DNA of 64,000 nucleotides from Oricola nitratireducens (GCF_014904745.1 NZ_JACZCS010000032.1:1-64000); one strand, 5' to 3'; positions 26,397 to 35,247 are shown, numbered from the stretch's first letter. A program made the numbers and translations. Notes: a model not told the origin generated them from the sequence alone.

Positions 26397-27605
26397 ATGG
26401 CTGACGCATTCATCTATGACGCGGTGCGAACACCGCGCGGGCGCGGCAAGAAGGACGGGAGCCTGCACGAAGTGCCGACGCCGCGCCTCGCCGCCAGGGT
26501 TCTCGAGGCGCTGCGCGAGCGCAACGGGCTCGACACCTCCAAAGTCGACGACGTGATCCTCGGCAATGTCGATCCGGTCTACGAGGCCGGCGGCGACATC
26601 GCGCGTGCCGCCGTCTTCGAGGCGGGCTACGCGACGCAGGCGCCGGGCATGCAGATCAACCGCTTCTGCGCCTCCGGCCTCGACGCGGTCAATCTCGGCG
26701 CGGCGAAGATCGCCCAGGGCGCCGACGACATCGTCATCGCCGGCGGCGTCGAATCGATGTCGCGCGTCGGCATGGGCGCGTCCGGCGGCGCCTGGTACAT
26801 GGACCCGTCGGTCAACATCCCGGCCTATTTCATGCCGCAGGGCGTGTCGGCCGACCTGATCGCCACCAAATACGGCTTCAGCCGAGACGACGTCGACGCC
26901 TATGCGGTCGAAAGCCAGCGCCGCACCGCCGAAAGCTGGGAAAAGGGCCACTTCGCCAAGTCAGTCATCCCGGTGAAGGACCAGAACGGCCTGACCATTC
27001 TCGACCGTGACGAGCACATGCGGCCCGGCACCGACATGCAGTCGCTGGCGAGCCTCAACCCGTCCTTCGTGATGCCCGGCCAGATGGGCGGCTTCGAGGC
27101 CGTCGGCATCGCCGCCCATCCGGAAGTCGAGGCGATCAACTATGTCCATCATGCCGGCAATTCGTCGGGCATCGTCGACGGCGCGGCCGGCGTGCTGCTC
27201 GGCTCGAAGCGGGGCGGCAAGACGATGGGCCTGACCCCGCGCGCCCGGATCAAGGCCTTCGCCAATATCGGCTCCGACCCGGCGCTGATGCTGACCGGCC
27301 CGGTCGACGTGACCGAGAAGCTCCTGAAGCGGGCGAAGATGAAGATCGAGGACATCGACCTGTTCGAGCTGAACGAGGCCTTCGCCGCCGTCGTGCTGCG
27401 CTACATGCAGGCCTTCGACATCGACCATTCGAAGATGAACGTCGCCGGCGGCGCGATCGCCATGGGCCATCCGCTCGGTGCAACCGGGGCGATGATCCTC
27501 GGCACGGTGCTCGACGAACTGGAGCGCCGCGACCTCAACACCGCACTGGTGACGCTGTGCATCGGCGCCGGCATGGGTTCGGCCACCATCATCGAACGGG
27601 TGTGA
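26397..27605 (+). CDS. acetyl-CoA acyltransferase (thiolase)
   Basis: The 402-residue thiolase performs the last, thiolytic step of beta-oxidation, or the reverse condensation. The nucleophilic cysteine lies in [13 protein letters not shown] (about residue 91), the histidine loop in [13 protein letters not shown] and [16 protein letters not shown] (about 345-360), and the second cysteine in [16 protein letters not shown] near the end. AAGGAG lies just upstream of ATG 26397. The neighbouring FadB/J-type gene supplies the preceding two reactions, so FadA/FadI role is likely; the gene name is left open. Confidence 0.94.
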   Translation: MADAFIYDAVRTPRGRGKKDGSLHEVPTPRLAARVLEALRERNGLDTSKVDDVILGNVDPVYEAGGDIARAAVFEAGYATQAPGMQINRFCASGLDAVNLGAAKIAQGADDIVIAGGVESMSRVGMGASGGAWYMDPSVNIPAYFMPQGVSADLIATKYGFSRDDVDAYAVESQRRTAESWEKGHFAKSVIPVKDQNGLTILDRDEHMRPGTDMQSLASLNPSFVMPGQMGGFEAVGIAAHPEVEAINYVHHAGNSSGIVDGAAGVLLGSKRGGKTMGLTPRARIKAFANIGSDPALMLTGPVDVTEKLLKRAKMKIEDIDLFELNEAFAAVVLRYMQAFDIDHSKMNVAGGAIAMGHPLGATGAMILGTVLDELERRDLNTALVTLCIGAGMGSATIIERV

Positions 27606-27615
27606 CGCTGGAACG

Positions 27616-27732
27616 CCCCTCACCCCGGCCCTCTCCCCGCAAGCGGGGCGAGGGTGCGCAGGAAACAGAAGCAAGCACCCTCCCTTCTCCCCGCTTGCGG
27701 GGAGAAGGTGGCCCGAAGGGCCGGATGAGGGG
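27616..27732. repeat. rhizobial C-rich palindromic intergenic repeat
   Basis: The 117-bp element between thiolase and fadJ-like genes begins CCCCTCACCCCGG and ends CCGGATGAGGGG, with two internal hairpins built on CCCCGCAAGCGGGG and CTCCCCGCTTGCGGGGAG. Such units occur in many copies in rhizobial genomes. Located inside an operon, it may act as an mRNA-stabilising or processing hairpin; that is inference. Confidence 0.8.
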
Positions 27733-27749
27733 CAATTCGGAGAGATGAA

Positions 27750-29966
27750 ATGACCTACAAGAACTTCACAGTCGAAACCGACGCCGACGGCATCGCGCTG
27801 GTCACCTGGGACATGCCCGACAAGTCGATGAACGTCTTCACCGAAGAGGTGATGGACGAGATCGACGCGATCATCGACCAGGTGGTCGCCGACGACGCGA
27901 TCAAGGGCGCGGTCTTCACGTCGGGCAAGAAGGATTCCTTCTCCGGCGGCGCCGACATCACCATGCTGAAAAAGATGTTCGACATCATCCAGACCGAGAA
28001 GGCGAAGGATCCGCAAAAGGCGGTGCAGATGCTGTTCGACGGCGCCGGCCGGATGAGCTGGCTCTGGCGCAAGCTGGAGACCTGCGGCAAGCCCTGGGTC
28101 TCGGCGATCAACGGCACCTGCATGGGCGGCGCCTTCGAATTGTCGCTTGCCTGCCACGGCCGCGTCGCCGCCGACAGCCCCGCCGTCAAGATGGCGCTGC
28201 CCGAGGTCAAGATCGGCATCTTCCCGGGCGCCGGCGGCACCCAGCGGGTGCCGCGGCTGACCAACCAGCAGGACGCGCTGCAGATGATGACGCAGGGCTC
28301 CAGCCTGACGCCGTCGCGCGCCAAGGCGATGGGCCTGATCCACGAGGTCGTGCCGCCGAAGAAGCTGATCGAGGCGGCCAAGGCGATGATCGCGGCCGGC
28401 CTCAAGCCGGTCCAGCCCTGGGACGAGAAGGGCTTCAAGCTGCCCGGCGGCAAGATCTACACGCCGGCCGGAGCCAATCTGTGGCCGGCGGCCTCGGCGA
28501 TCCTGCGCCGCGAGACGCACATGAACTATCCCGGCGCCGCCGCGATCCTGAAATGCGTCTATGAGGGGCTGCAGGTGCCGTTCGACACGGCGCTTAAGAT
28601 CGAGCAGCGCTATTTCGCCAATGTGCTGCAGACGACCGAAGCCGGATCGATGATCCGCTCGCTGTTCGTCTCGCTGCAGGAACTCAACAAGGGCGCGCGC
28701 CGTCCGGACGGCGTCAAGCCGACGAAATTCAAGAAGATCGGCGTGCTCGGCGCCGGCTTCATGGGCGCCGGCATCGCCTATGTGACGGCGAAAGCCGGCA
28801 TCCCCGTGGTCCTGCTCGACCGCGACATGGAATCGGCGAACAAAGGCAAGGCGCATTCCGACGGCCTCGTCACCAAGGCGATGCAGAAGGGCCGCGCCAC
28901 CGCGGAAGACAAGGAAAAGCTCCTGTCGCTGATCACGCCGACCGCGGATTATGCCGACATGGAAGGCTGCGACCTGATCATCGAGGCGGTGTTCGAGGAT
29001 TCGGAAGTCAAGAAAAGCGCCACCGAACAGGGCGAAGCCGTGCTGAAGCCCTCGGCGGTCTTCGCGTCCAACACCTCGACCATTCCGATCACCTCGCTTG
29101 CGAAGAACTCGAAGCGGCCGAAGAACTTCATCGGCATCCACTTCTTCTCGCCGGTCGACCGGATGATGCTGGTCGAGATCATCATGGGCAAGCGCACCGG
29201 CGACAAGGCGCTGGCGGTCGCGATGGACTATGTCCGCGCGATCAAGAAGACGCCGATCGTCGTCAACGACACCCGCGGCTTTTACGTCAACCGCTGCGTG
29301 CTGCGCTACATGCAGGAAGCCTTCTCGATGCTGATCGAGGGCGTGCCGCCGGCGATGATCGAGAACGCGGCGAAGATGGCCGGCATGCCGGTCGGTCCGC
29401 TGTCGCTGACCGACGAGACGGCCATCGACCTCGCCCAGAAGATCATGAAGCAGACGATCCGCGATCTCGGCGACAAGGCCGTCGATCCGCGCCACATGGA
29501 CCTGATCAACACGATGGTCGACACCCATGGCCGGCACGGCCGCAAGAACGGCAAGGGCTTCTACGACTATCCGGCAAAGCCGGCCAAGAAGCATCTCTGG
29601 CCTGACCTGAAGACGCTCTACCCGCAGCAGGACGCCGATACGGTCGACTTCGAGGAGCTGAAGCAGCGCCTCCTCGTCACCATCGCCCTGGAAGCGGCGC
29701 GCGTCATGGAGGAAGGCATCGTCACCGACCCGCGCGAGGCGGATGTCGGCTCGATCCTCGCCTTCGGCTTCGCGCCCTATACCGGCGGGACGCTGTCCTA
29801 TATCGACGGCATGGGCGTGGCCAATTTCGTCGCGCTGGCCGACACCCTGCGCAAGAAATACGGCGCGCAGTTCAAGGTGCCGAAGCTGCTCAAGGACATG
29901 GCCGCCAATGGCGAGACCTTCTACGGCCGCTTCGACCCCTATGCCAAGATGGACGAAGCGGCGTAG
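27750..29966 (+). CDS. FadB/FadJ-type enoyl-CoA hydratase / 3-hydroxyacyl-CoA dehydrogenase
   Basis: The 738-residue multifunctional enzyme hydrates enoyl-CoA and oxidises 3-hydroxyacyl-CoA. The crotonase domain (1-200) has GGADITMLKK, GTCMGGAFELSLACHGRVAA and the acidic loop PEVKIGIFPGAGGTQRVPRL. The NAD-binding domain starts near 330 with IGVLGAGFMGAGIAYVTAK, and the dehydrogenase domain has NTSTIPITSLA, GIHFFSPVDRMMLVEII and NDTRGFYVNR. A degenerate copy of its last codons lies 1.6 kb downstream (31543-31629). It is the last gene of the operon and is followed by a strong terminator. Confidence 0.95.
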   Translation: MTYKNFTVETDADGIALVTWDMPDKSMNVFTEEVMDEIDAIIDQVVADDAIKGAVFTSGKKDSFSGGADITMLKKMFDIIQTEKAKDPQKAVQMLFDGAGRMSWLWRKLETCGKPWVSAINGTCMGGAFELSLACHGRVAADSPAVKMALPEVKIGIFPGAGGTQRVPRLTNQQDALQMMTQGSSLTPSRAKAMGLIHEVVPPKKLIEAAKAMIAAGLKPVQPWDEKGFKLPGGKIYTPAGANLWPAASAILRRETHMNYPGAAAILKCVYEGLQVPFDTALKIEQRYFANVLQTTEAGSMIRSLFVSLQELNKGARRPDGVKPTKFKKIGVLGAGFMGAGIAYVTAKAGIPVVLLDRDMESANKGKAHSDGLVTKAMQKGRATAEDKEKLLSLITPTADYADMEGCDLIIEAVFEDSEVKKSATEQGEAVLKPSAVFASNTSTIPITSLAKNSKRPKNFIGIHFFSPVDRMMLVEIIMGKRTGDKALAVAMDYVRAIKKTPIVVNDTRGFYVNRCVLRYMQEAFSMLIEGVPPAMIENAAKMAGMPVGPLSLTDETAIDLAQKIMKQTIRDLGDKAVDPRHMDLINTMVDTHGRHGRKNGKGFYDYPAKPAKKHLWPDLKTLYPQQDADTVDFEELKQRLLVTIALEAARVMEEGIVTDPREADVGSILAFGFAPYTGGTLSYIDGMGVANFVALADTLRKKYGAQFKVPKLLKDMAANGETFYGRFDPYAKMDEAA

Positions 29967-29988
29967 TTCAGTTACCCGACTGACTCGG

Positions 29989-30020
29989 AAAACCCCGGGG
30001 AGCGATCTCCGGGGTTTTTT
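29989..30020 (+). terminator. intrinsic terminator of the beta-oxidation operon
   Basis: AAAACCCC pairs with GGGGTTTT, extended inward by GGAG/CTCC with a small bulge and a CGAT loop, and ends in TTTTTT. It lies 23 bp after the fadJ-like stop. Confidence 0.85.
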
Positions 30021-30037
30021 GTTTTGAGATCGACGAG

Positions 30038-30454
30038 CTATTCGCCCGCACCCAGCAGGCGCGCAAGAAGCGAATAAAAGATTTCGCGTTCCTCCTCGCT
30101 CAGCGGAGCGAAAGACTTCGCCAGAACGTCATGCGATAGCCGGGTGCCCTGCTGCAGGGCATCCCGGCCCTTGTCGGTCAGTTCGTAATGGATTGCGCGG
30201 CCCTTGCCCGCGACACGGCTGACCAGTCCCTTGTCGAGCATCCTGCCTGCCAGCGCGCCAAAGGACTGGTCGGTCTGAAACGTGTATTCCGCAAGGGCGT
30301 GCGAGGTCGCTCCGGGATTGCGGTGGATCGCCCGCAATGCATCCCACTGGGCCAGGGACGAACCGGTCTCCACCAGCTGCGCATCTATCGCCCGGTGGTG
30401 CCGCGATTGCAGCTGCTTGACCGCGCGTCCCAGATCCTCGAGAGGGATTGACAT
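30038..30454 (-). CDS. MarR family transcriptional regulator
   Basis: The 138-residue protein is a MarR-type winged-helix repressor: GSSLAQWDALRAIHRNPGATSHALAEYT covers helices 2-3, the recognition region is QTDQSFGALAGRMLDKGLV, and the wing is RVAGKGRAIHYELTDKG. It is divergent from an alpha/beta hydrolase, and an AT-rich palindrome starts two bases from its start codon, so autoregulation together with control of the hydrolase is likely. The ligand is unknown. Confidence 0.92.
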   Translation of the reverse strand: MSIPLEDLGRAVKQLQSRHHRAIDAQLVETGSSLAQWDALRAIHRNPGATSHALAEYTFQTDQSFGALAGRMLDKGLVSRVAGKGRAIHYELTDKGRDALQQGTRLSHDVLAKSFAPLSEEEREIFYSLLARLLGAGE

Positions 30455-30455
30455 C

Positions 30456-30487
30456 GTATAAATATCCTTATATAAATATCTTTATAC
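30456..30487. promoter_or_regulatory. MarR operator with repeated half-sites
   Basis: This 32-bp AT-rich imperfect palindrome starts GTATAAATATC and ends ATCTTTATAC. The unit TATAAATATC occurs twice at a 14-bp step. It is the only such AT-rich block in the neighbourhood and lies between the divergent marR and hydrolase starts. Confidence 0.7.
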
Positions 30488-30517
30488 AGAATGAACATCT
30501 ATCATCGAGGTGTCAAG

Positions 30518-31321
30518 ATGAGCACAGATTTGAAGCAGGTCGCCACCGTTTCCGGCAGGCACGGGATCAGGATGGAACAGTTCGGCCATGGCAGGCCGCT
30601 GCTGCTTCTTCACGGCGGGGGCGGCCCAGCGACGTGCCGCGCGTTCGCAGAAAGCGCGGCTGACAGCTTCACCGTCCTTCTGCCGGCCCATCCGGGTTTC
30701 GACGGCACGCAGCGACCTGGCGGCATTGAAACGGTGCGCGATATTGCCAACGCCTATGCCGCCGTCCTTGCCGAGGCAGGTCTCACCGACATCATCGTCG
30801 TTGGATCGTCCATGGGCGGCTGGATTGCCGCCGAGCTTGCAATCTCCTTCCCTCATCTGCTGTCCGGTCTGATCCTCCTGGACCCGGTCGGCATCGAGGT
30901 CGAGGGGCAGGAGGTCATGAACGTCAACGCCATACCGCCCGCCGAGATTGCAGGCTACAGCTATCATCGCCCCGAAAGGTTCCGGGTCGATCCTTCGGCG
31001 CTCAGCGCGGAAATGCGTGCTGCAATGCAGGCGAATTTCGCCACGCTGGCTCACTACGCCGCTGATCACTACATGCAGGATCCGGCTCTCGCCGGCCGGC
31101 TCGGCGGAGTGGACGTTCCGACCCTCGTGCTTTGGGGCGAAAGCGACCGCATCGTTCGCCCGGCCTATGGCCGCGCCTTTGCCGATGCCATTCCCGGCGC
31201 CACATTCCGGATCATCGCCGAATGCGGTCATCTTCCCCAGATCGAACAGCCGGCCATGGTCCGAAAAGCGCTGGTTCAGTTCGCCGCAGGTCTGTCCGAC
31301 GTGTCATTACCCGTCTGTTAG
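30518..31321 (+). CDS. alpha/beta hydrolase
   Basis: The 267-residue protein has the alpha/beta-hydrolase fold: oxyanion loop LLLHGGGGPATCR, nucleophile elbow VVGSSMGGWIAAEL (serine near residue 93), an acid in WGESDRIVRP and the histidine in IIAECGHLPQIEQP. Substrate is unknown. ATG 30518 is chosen over 30491 because GAGG stands seven bases before it. It is divergent from marR and probably repressed by it. The broken DUF2798-like gene follows 12 bp later. Confidence 0.9.
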   Translation: MSTDLKQVATVSGRHGIRMEQFGHGRPLLLLHGGGGPATCRAFAESAADSFTVLLPAHPGFDGTQRPGGIETVRDIANAYAAVLAEAGLTDIIVVGSSMGGWIAAELAISFPHLLSGLILLDPVGIEVEGQEVMNVNAIPPAEIAGYSYHRPERFRVDPSALSAEMRAAMQANFATLAHYAADHYMQDPALAGRLGGVDVPTLVLWGESDRIVRPAYGRAFADAIPGATFRIIAECGHLPQIEQPAMVRKALVQFAAGLSDVSLPVC

Positions 31322-31333
31322 CGGAGATTTTTC

Positions 31334-31555
31334 ATGCGCAAATTGCGTCTCGTATTCGCCATGTAGTTGGGGGTCTATCCGACCATCACCGCCCTGCAAT
31401 ATGTGCTTGGTCCGATGACCGCCGGCCTGCCCGTCTGGGAACGGTCGTTGATCTTTACGCCGCTGATGGTCGCAAGCATCTCGCTCGTCGTCGCCCCGTT
31501 CGTCACGAAGAAGTTTGCCGGCTTTATCGCCGGCCCCGGCAGGCCGCCCGCGTGA
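31334..31555 (+). pseudogene. broken small two-helix membrane protein gene (DUF2798-like)
   Basis: Reading from ATG 31334 gives MRKLRLVFAM, then an in-frame TAG (31364), then in the same frame LGVYPTITALQYVLGP and two hydrophobic stretches (YPTITALQYVLGPMTAG and LIFTPLMVASISLVVAPFV). The pattern of two helices with a Y-P turn resembles DUF2798 proteins. Use of TTG 31367 could still give a 62-residue product lacking the first ten residues. The 3' end runs into the fadJ remnant. Confidence 0.6.
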
Positions 31556-31629
31556 TGGAGGAAGGCATCGTCACCGAGACCTTCTGCGAGCGGTTCGATC
31601 CGTAGGCGAAGATGGACGAAGAAGCGTAA
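31543..31629 (+). pseudogene. degenerate remnant of the 3' end of a fadJ-like gene
   Basis: 31543-31577 matches 29694-29728 at 32 of 35 positions (encoding ARVMEEGIVT), and 31576-31629 matches 29913-29966 at about 43 of 54 positions (encoding ETFCERFDP, stop, AKMDEEA against ETFYGRFDPYAKMDEAA). The 184 bp between the two parts in the intact gene are missing. A hairpin GGAGAGCTCTCC followed by GGGGTTTTCT (31659-31680) resembles the fadJ terminator. Confidence 0.75.
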
Positions 31630-31687
31630 GCGAGAGCTTACTCGAGTTGAAAACGCATGGAGAGCTCTCCGGGGTTTTCTCGTCCGT

Positions 31688-33502
31688 TCAGGCAGGCCGC
31701 TTCGGCTTGCGCCCCTTCGGCTTCGGCTTCTGGCCACGATCCGGCGGCGGGCCCTTGTGCTTGCGACCCGGCTTGCCACCGTCCTTGAATTTCGGTTTCT
31801 CCTGCCTCGGTTTTTCGTGCCCCGGCCTTCCACCCGCCTCACCGGCCGGTGCGATCATGATGCCTTTCTCAAGGCTGCCGGGCTGCCTGATCTGCTCGGC
31901 ATAGCCGGCGGCCTTGTCGGCGGAAATCTCGAAACGGGTTTCGGTGTCGTCGATCCTGATCGCGCCGACGTCGCGTTTCGTCACGCCGCCGGCGTTGCAG
32001 ATCATCGGCAGCAGGAATTTCGGATCGGCGCGCTGCTTGCGCCCGAGCGAGATGGTGAACCAGACACCGCCCTGCATGTCCGGGCGCGGCTCGCGCACCC
32101 GCGCCTGTTCGTCGACGGGCCGGCGGTCCCGACCGAAACGCTTGTTCTGCAAGGCCTCGACAGGAAGCGGCAGGAGTTCCTCGGGAACGGGATTGGCCGC
32201 CAGTTGCTGGCGAAGGAACGCCGCCGCAATGCGCTGCGGCCCCGCCCGTTCCAGCAACTCGGTGACAAAATCGGCCTCCGTCTCGCCGGGCTCGGCAGCC
32301 GAGACGGCGGCATCGAGGATCTGACGGCGGTAGCGCGCCTCGATATCGGCAATCCCGGGCGCCGCGCGCATGGTCGCTGTCAGCTTCGCCAATGCGAGCA
32401 CGCGCTGGGCCGCGCCACGCCTGTGTTCGGGAACGATGAGCACGCAGACGCCCTTTCGGCCGGCGCGGCCGGTCCGCCCGGAGCGGTGCAGCAGGGTCTC
32501 GGGGTTGCTCGGCACGTCGGCGTGGACCACGAGGTCGAGGTTGGGAAGGTCGATGCCGCGCGCTGCGACATCGGTCGCCACGCAGACATGCGCGCGTCCG
32601 TCGCGCATGGATTGCAGCGCATTCGACCGCTCCGATTGCGCCATCTCGCCCGAAAGCGAAACCACCGAGAAGCCGCGATTGGCAAGGCGCGCCGTCAGAT
32701 GGCGAACCGCTTCACGCGTGTGGCAGAACACCAGGGCGCTCGTCGAGTCGGAATCCAACAGCGCATTGATGATGGCGTGTTCGCGCTCGTCGCGCCGCAC
32801 CAGCATCAGCTGGTATTCGATGTCGGCATGCTGTTCGGTCGACGCGGTCGTCTCGACACGCACCGCATCCGTCTGCACGGTCCTGGCAAGTTCGGCTATG
32901 CCGCGCCGTACCGTCGCCGAAAACAGCAGCGTCCGGCGCTCCTGCGGCGCCGCGGCGAGGATGAATTCCAGGTCGTCACGAAAACCAAGGTCCAGCATCT
33001 CGTCGGCTTCGTCGAGCACCACGGCGCGAATGGCGCTCAGGTCCAACGCGCCCCGCGTGATGTGGTCGCGCAGGCGTCCGGGCGTGCCGACGACGAGATG
33101 CGCGCCGCGTTGAAGCGCGCGGCGTTGGGTGCGCATGTCCATGCCGCCAACGCAGGTCGCGATCCGGACCTGCGCCGCCGCGTAGAGCCAATCGAGTTCC
33201 CGCTGGACCTGGATTGCAAGTTCGCGCGTCGGGGCGATGATCAGGCCCAGTGGCGCGGCGGCCGCGTCGAAGCTCTCGCCGGTCCCCAGCAGCGTCGACG
33301 CGATCGCGATGCCGAAGGCGACCGTCTTTCCCGACCCGGTCTGCGCCGAGACCAGCAGGTCGGCCTCGCCATGATCTGCGTTCGTCATCGCCAACTGAAC
33401 CGGAGTCAGCTGACTGTAGCCCTTCGTCGTCAGCGCGGAGGCAAGGGCCGGATGTATGGCGGCGAACGGGGATATACGGTCTGAGTCGGCACTCAACGTC
33501 AT
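31688..33502 (-). CDS. DEAD-box RNA helicase with DbpA-type RNA-binding domain
   Basis: The 604-residue helicase has Q motif YSQLTPVQLAM, motif I AQTGSGKT (53-60), motif Ib GTPGRLRDH, motif II LDEADEMLD (about 160), motif III LFSATV, motif V ATDVAARGIDLPN and motif VI HRSGRTGRAGRKG. A DbpA/CsdA-type RNA-binding domain follows (about 485-545, GGVWFTISLGRKQ to TRFEISADKAAGYA), then a lysine/arginine/proline-rich tail. Such enzymes remodel rRNA during ribosome assembly. A longer open frame upstream is not real coding; ATG 33502 gives the family start. It converges with the fadJ remnant. Confidence 0.93.
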   Translation of the reverse strand: MTLSADSDRISPFAAIHPALASALTTKGYSQLTPVQLAMTNADHGEADLLVSAQTGSGKTVAFGIAIASTLLGTGESFDAAAAPLGLIIAPTRELAIQVQRELDWLYAAAQVRIATCVGGMDMRTQRRALQRGAHLVVGTPGRLRDHITRGALDLSAIRAVVLDEADEMLDLGFRDDLEFILAAAPQERRTLLFSATVRRGIAELARTVQTDAVRVETTASTEQHADIEYQLMLVRRDEREHAIINALLDSDSTSALVFCHTREAVRHLTARLANRGFSVVSLSGEMAQSERSNALQSMRDGRAHVCVATDVAARGIDLPNLDLVVHADVPSNPETLLHRSGRTGRAGRKGVCVLIVPEHRRGAAQRVLALAKLTATMRAAPGIADIEARYRRQILDAAVSAAEPGETEADFVTELLERAGPQRIAAAFLRQQLAANPVPEELLPLPVEALQNKRFGRDRRPVDEQARVREPRPDMQGGVWFTISLGRKQRADPKFLLPMICNAGGVTKRDVGAIRIDDTETRFEISADKAAGYAEQIRQPGSLEKGIMIAPAGEAGGRPGHEKPRQEKPKFKDGGKPGRKHKGPPPDRGQKPKPKGRKPKRPA

Positions 33503-33615
33503 GGTCACTTTCTCTGAAAGGCGCGGAATATCATGTTGCGTGCGCTTTGGGCAGCGATTGTTTGGCGGGATCACGCCGCCTGGTGGCCAGACGGACGACG
33601 GCCTCCGGCTGGAGA

Positions 33616-34521
33616 CTACAGCGCCCTGAGCCTCGCCCTCAGGACGGGAACAGCGAAATCGAGGAATATCCGCATTTTCGAAGGAAGCGTTCCGCGCGCC
33701 GCATGAATCAGATGAACCGGGATCGGTTCCACTTCGAAGTCCTCCAGCACAAGCCGCAGCGCGCCCTGATGGACCTTTTCGACGCACTGATAGTGGAGGA
33801 CGCGTGTTGCGCCGACACCTTGCGCGGCGGCATCGACTGCGGCTTCCGCGGTCGACACCGAAAGACGCGGCGAGAATTCCACCTCGATGGCCCTTCCGTC
33901 TTCGGCCGACCGGAACGGCCAGCTTGAAGCCGGCGACAGGAACTCGAAGTTGACGCATGGCAGCGCGGCCACATCCTCCGGCCTCGCGGGCAGGCCGCAA
34001 GCATCGATCAGTTTCGGGCTCGCGCAAACGACGGTCCGCATCGAGCCGATATTGGTGGCGATCATGGTGCTGTCGGGCAGCCGGCCGATCCGCACCGCCA
34101 TGTCGACATGTTCGTCGAGCAGATGGAGGTTCCGGTCCGACAGCAGCAGCCGGACATTGATCTCCGGATAGGCGGCGAGAAAATCGGCGACGATCGGCAG
34201 AATGTGCAGCCGGCCGAAGAATACCGGAGCCGTCAGGGTCAATTCGCCGCGCGGCGCATGAAACTCGCCAGAGGCGATCCTTTCCGTTTCTTCGATATCC
34301 TCGAGGATACGCCTGGCCGAGGCCAGGTAGGCCGCGCCGGTGTCGGTCAGCGCGACCTTGCGCGTCGTGCGGACCAGGAGCTTGGCGCCCAGATGCGTCT
34401 CGAGCTCGTTCACCTTGCGGCTGACGGTCGCGAGCGGCACGCCCAGGTCGCGGCTGGCGGCCGAGAAACTGCCCCTGTCGGCGACCCTGAGCAGCAGTCG
34501 CATGGCTTCGAGCCGGTCCAT
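33616..34521 (-). CDS. LysR family transcriptional regulator
   Basis: The 301-residue protein starts MDRLEAMRLLLRVADRGSFS, typical of the large LysR group that controls adjacent oxidoreductase genes. The helix-turn-helix is SAASRDLGVPLATVSRKVNELE, and an effector domain fills residues 90-295. ATG 34521 fits the family better than 34554. It is divergent from the AhpD-like gene, with direct and inverted repeats in between, so it probably regulates the 34.6-37.1 kb run of small proteins. Confidence 0.92.
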   Translation of the reverse strand: MDRLEAMRLLLRVADRGSFSAASRDLGVPLATVSRKVNELETHLGAKLLVRTTRKVALTDTGAAYLASARRILEDIEETERIASGEFHAPRGELTLTAPVFFGRLHILPIVADFLAAYPEINVRLLLSDRNLHLLDEHVDMAVRIGRLPDSTMIATNIGSMRTVVCASPKLIDACGLPARPEDVAALPCVNFEFLSPASSWPFRSAEDGRAIEVEFSPRLSVSTAEAAVDAAAQGVGATRVLHYQCVEKVHQGALRLVLEDFEVEPIPVHLIHAARGTLPSKMRIFLDFAVPVLRARLRAL

Positions 34522-34583
34522 GATTATTCCATTATTCGGGATACTAATTTCCAATACTACATGATTATTCCTTTAAATGGAAT
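34520..34583. promoter_or_regulatory. LysR operator region with 11-bp direct repeats
   Basis: ATGATTATTCC occurs at 34520-34530 and again at 34561-34571. The second copy runs into the inverted repeat ATTCC-TTTAAAT-GGAAT (34567-34583). The region is AT-rich and lies between lysR and its divergent neighbour, the expected place for a LysR binding site. Confidence 0.5.
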
Positions 34584-34645
34584 GCGGTAATCCTCCTTGT
34601 GCAAGAACCCGCCCGGGTTCCAGACCCGCAAAAGGAGAAACAACC

Positions 34646-35191
34646 ATGTCCCGCCTGACCATTCCCGCGCGCGACGATGTCCCCGCCGATTCCAGACCGA
34701 TCCTCGACGCCGTCCAAAAGCAGCTTGGCGTCGTCCCGAACATGTTTCGGCTGATCGCCTCAAGCCCCGCCGCGCTGCAGGGCTACACCGCCAACAACGC
34801 CGCGCTCGCCAAGACGCTGGACGTCAAGACGCGCGAGCGCATCGCGCTCGCCGTCGCCCAGGTGAACGGCTGCGACTACTGCCTGTCCGCGCATAGCTAT
34901 CTCGGCATGAACATGGCGAAGATCTCAAACGAGGAGATCGCGCTCAACCGCATGGGCCGGTCGGGCGATCCCAAGGCCGACGCCGCCGTCCGCTTCGCGA
35001 CCAATGTCGTTCGCGACCGTGGCCGCGTCGGTGACGCCGATATCGAAGCCGTTCGCAAAGCGGGTTTTTCCGACGGCCAGATCGTCGAGATCATCGCGGT
35101 GGTCGCCGAGAACATCTTTACGAACCTGCTCAACGTGGTCGCCGGGACCGATATCGACTTCCCCGTCGTCCAGGCCGCCGAAGCTGCCTGA
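34646..35191 (+). CDS. AhpD-like carboxymuconolactone decarboxylase family protein
   Basis: The 181-residue protein has the alkylhydroperoxidase/CMD core with the redox pair in VNGCDYCLSAHSYLGM (CxxC about residues 77-80, with downstream histidine), as in AhpD-type peroxidase-related proteins. It probably reduces peroxides or transfers thiol electrons. ATG 34646 is set by AAAGGAG about 8 bases upstream. It is the first gene of the LysR-controlled run and its 3' neighbours are also redox or stress-type proteins. Confidence 0.9.
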   Translation: MSRLTIPARDDVPADSRPILDAVQKQLGVVPNMFRLIASSPAALQGYTANNAALAKTLDVKTRERIALAVAQVNGCDYCLSAHSYLGMNMAKISNEEIALNRMGRSGDPKADAAVRFATNVVRDRGRVGDADIEAVRKAGFSDGQIVEIIAVVAENIFTNLLNVVAGTDIDFPVVQAAEAA

Positions 35192-35247
35192 CGCGAGAAG
35201 CGGGCGGGTTCCTCTGGCCCGCCCGTCCTCAACCAGGAAACACCGCC

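Noticed and set aside
26961-29594. An 877-codon open frame antisense to the thiolase and fadJ-like genes
   Set aside because: Composition artefact; it also crosses the palindromic repeat at 27616-27732, which would be unlikely coding sequence.
33503-34027. N-terminal extension of the DEAD-box helicase by 175 residues
   Set aside because: It runs over the LysR gene in another frame and lacks any domain; the Q motif sits normally from ATG 33502.
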